DNA of 64,000 nucleotides, taken from the NCBI GenBank assembly GCA_016169945.1, contig JADLSH010000383.1:31777-95776 (forward strand). Reading direction: 5' to 3'. Within the stretch, counting starts at the first letter, position 1, and each line of letters begins with the position of its first letter. Of this stretch, positions 61,975 to 64,000 are shown in pieces. A program made the position numbers and the translations under genes. Under the pieces are notes generated by a model. It saw only the letters and a list, made by a program, of their open reading frames with translations. It was not told the DNA's origin and did no database searches. The stretch is from Trachythela sp. YZ-2020. Its lineage: Eukaryota; Cnidaria; Anthozoa; Malacalcyonacea; Clavulariidae.

Positions 61975-64000
61975 ACAGTAGAAACCAGTAGATGTAAAAA
62001 CACAGTTAAAAACACTTTAGGCCCATATGGCCTAAAGTGTCTTTACACTAATGCAAGGAGCATAAGAAATAAAATAGATGAGCTGCATGCATGCATGTTA
62101 GTAGAAAACTTAGACATGGTAGTAATTACAGAGGCTTGGATAAATGAGAATCAGTTGGGTGATAACCTGAATGATTTTAATTTAGATGGATATCATATGT
62201 TTGTGTGTCAACGTGAAACTCGTTTGGGTGGCGGAATTCTTGTGTATGTTACAAAACGCTTCAAGTGCTACCAGGTAGATGGCATTAAACATAATGGAGA
62301 TGTAGAATCACTGTGGCTAGATATAGTTTTGCAGAAGAGTAAGAAACTGAGACTAGGAATCTTTTATAGACCTCCAAATGGTTCTGTCACTATTGACAGA
62401 GAAATATGTGACGAAATTACTAGAGGTGCATCTCAGTCAGTAAAATGTATTATTATGGGTGATTTTAATATTCCAGGATGGGATGTAGATAGAAGTTTGA
62501 TGCCAGCATCACATAAAACATTTGCTGAATGTTTCGAAGAAAATTTTCTACAACAGTTGATAACTGAGCCGACCAGGGGCGATCAAATTTTAGATCTAAT
62601 ACTCACAAATGAAGAGGGTTTAGTACATTCTGTGAAGGTAGGAGAGCATCTGGGAAACAGTGACCACAATCTTGTTCGCTTTTGCTTGTCCTTAAGACAT
62701 CATGTTAAAGACAACAACACATTGATCCCAAACTTTGCGAAAGGAAATTATGACCAGCTAAGAACATTTCTGGCTGGTTTTCAGTGGGAACATATGCTAA
62801 ATGGTCTAAATGTTCAACAAATGTGGGAAACTTTTAGGACGATTTTAGCTGAAGGTCAGGATAGGTTCATTCCCATGAGGAAAATTCGTAAAAATTGTGC
62901 TAGGAAACCCCCATGGCTAACAACATCAGTTAAAAGATTGTTGAGATTAAAGAAGGAAGCATACATTAGACTTAAAGCTGATAGCACTGAAGCCAATAAA
63001 GCAGCATATAAAGTAGCTATGAACCAGGCCAAAAAGGGGGTAAGAAGTGCCAAAAGGTTTTCGGAAATAAGATTGGCAGAAAATTGTGCTGGAAATGCCA
63101 AGAAATTCTTCAGTTTTTACAAGTTTAAGTCAAAGGGTAGCTCGGTAGGGCCATTGGAGGTTGACAGCAACCTATTGGTGGATGACATAGATATTGCTAA
63201 TGCACTTAGTAAACAGTTTTCATCAGTATTCACCAAGGAATCTGATTTAAGTTCATCTGTTTTGGCAGAGCCCAACTTGATTGAAGATAATATAGAAGCT
63301 TTGGATCTAACTGAGGCTGTAGTGAGGGATAGATTGAAGGAAATTAAAATTAATAAGGCGGCTGGGCCAGATGAAATTTATGGCCGTGTATTAAATGAGT
63401 GTGCAGAAGTGTTAGCTGCCCCACTTTTCATAATATTTTGCAGATCTTTAGCATTCTCAGAAATTCCTGACGATTGGAGGGATGCAAGCGTTGTGCCTAT
63501 ATTCAAAAAAGGTAGCCACAAGTGTGTTAGCAATTACCGTCCGGTTAGTCTAACATCTCTAGTATGTAAGGTTTTAGAAAATAATAAAATCTGGCATTCA
63601 GGCGTTTCTTGACAGGCATGATTTAATTCACAGCAGTCAGCATGGATTCAGATCTGGTAGGTCATGCTTGACGAATCTTTTAGAATATTTAGAATATGTT
63701 ACCAGCGAACTTGACCAGGGTAATAAGTTAGATGTCATTTACTTGGATTTCAGCAAGGCTTTTGATAAGGTGCCTCATCAAAGACTTTTGCACCAACTTT
63801 GGCATCATGGAATTAGGGGAAACGTTTTTCACTGGATTAAGGTCTGGTTATCAGACAGGAGACAGAGGGTGGTACTAAATGGGTCAAAATCGAAATGGGA
63901 GGTAGTGGAGAGCGGCGTTCCCCAAGGGTCTGTCCTTGGCCCACTTCTTTTTATCATTTTTGTTAACCACATCCAAAACGGATTAACAACCAGGGTATGG
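61951..64000 (+). CDS. LINE ORF2: APE endonuclease and reverse transcriptase, frameshifted and window-truncated
   Basis: The frame is open from 61873 (after a stop at 61870) to 63612, -1 relative to ORF1, with no ATG until well inside the endonuclease. Numbering residues from a TTG at 61960, motifs are LYTNARS (~28), VVITEAW, GIFYRPP, GDFN (D168) and SDHN (~234) of an APE-type endonuclease. A linker with IRKNCARKPPW follows, then RT motifs NKAAGPDE (~465) and NYRPVSLTSL. Near 63590 a short A-run appears two bases shorter than expected; the frame then ends at TGA 63610, while the next frame continues with GFRSGRSCLTNLLEYLE, YLDFSKAFDKVPH and GVPQGSVLGPLLFIIFVN. The catalytic ADD box lies beyond the window. 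This copy is probably inactive unless the A-run is a sequencing error. Confidence 0.9.

Overview
This window looks like repeat-dense intergenic DNA from an animal (metazoan) nuclear genome. It carries CR1-type LINEs with an endonuclease, a reverse transcriptase and an SGNH-esterase ORF1. It also carries tRNA-headed SINEs, a broken tRNA-Pro gene, and hAT-, Tc1/mariner-, Harbinger- and piggyBac-type non-autonomous DNA elements. The species cannot be fixed from sequence alone; an invertebrate is my inference. I see no host protein-coding gene. Almost every short open frame lies in a tandem repeat or a transposon.

Layout. 1-9660: a near-palindromic locus built from 16-bp tandem arrays in opposite orientations, a CCTGAATCCGCCCCTGC minisatellite and GGATCC-rich elements, around a GGTTCAGTTGTC foldback (2641-3606) and a TIR element (3811-4677). 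9985-11095: two ~135-140-bp satellites inside 13-bp inverted repeats. 11502-15395: nested hAT-type and TIR elements. 15752-19963: a decayed CR1 LINE on the minus strand, split by a ~180-bp tandem repeat, plus MITEs and a second LINE tail. 19988-29560: MITEs, two SINEs, the first TTAA-flanked element, a dead mariner and a hAT inside a hAT. 30136-31982: two TTAA elements sharing one TTAA. 32338-54470: a giant inverted repeat with ~3.8-kb arms (32338-36170 and 47830-54470) and an ~11.7-kb spacer; the right arm is longer because of arm-specific insertions. 54758-57702: three more TTAA elements. 57764-60240: a SINE, minisatellites and MITEs. 60241-64000: the youngest-looking LINE, running off the window.

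Three things stand out. First, the LINE at 61022-64000 has ORF2 in the -1 frame of ORF1 with no ATG before its endonuclease. At the junction sits an in-phase slippery heptamer (GGGAAAC), the ORF1 stop, and five bases further on a four-run G-quadruplex motif, which together predict programmed -1 frameshifting. Second, a family of about ten TTAA-flanked elements has asymmetric ends. A ~15-bp motif occurs twice at one end and once at the other, beside a G6-N8-C6 palindrome whose core differs between elements but matches between the two ends of one element. Third, several unrelated foldback elements have long inverted ends made only of 14-17-bp tandem repeats; two have 10-bp target duplications, one supported by an empty site in the other arm of the giant inverted repeat.

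All boundaries were read by eye. Those with matching target-site duplications are probably good to a base or two; others are approximate.
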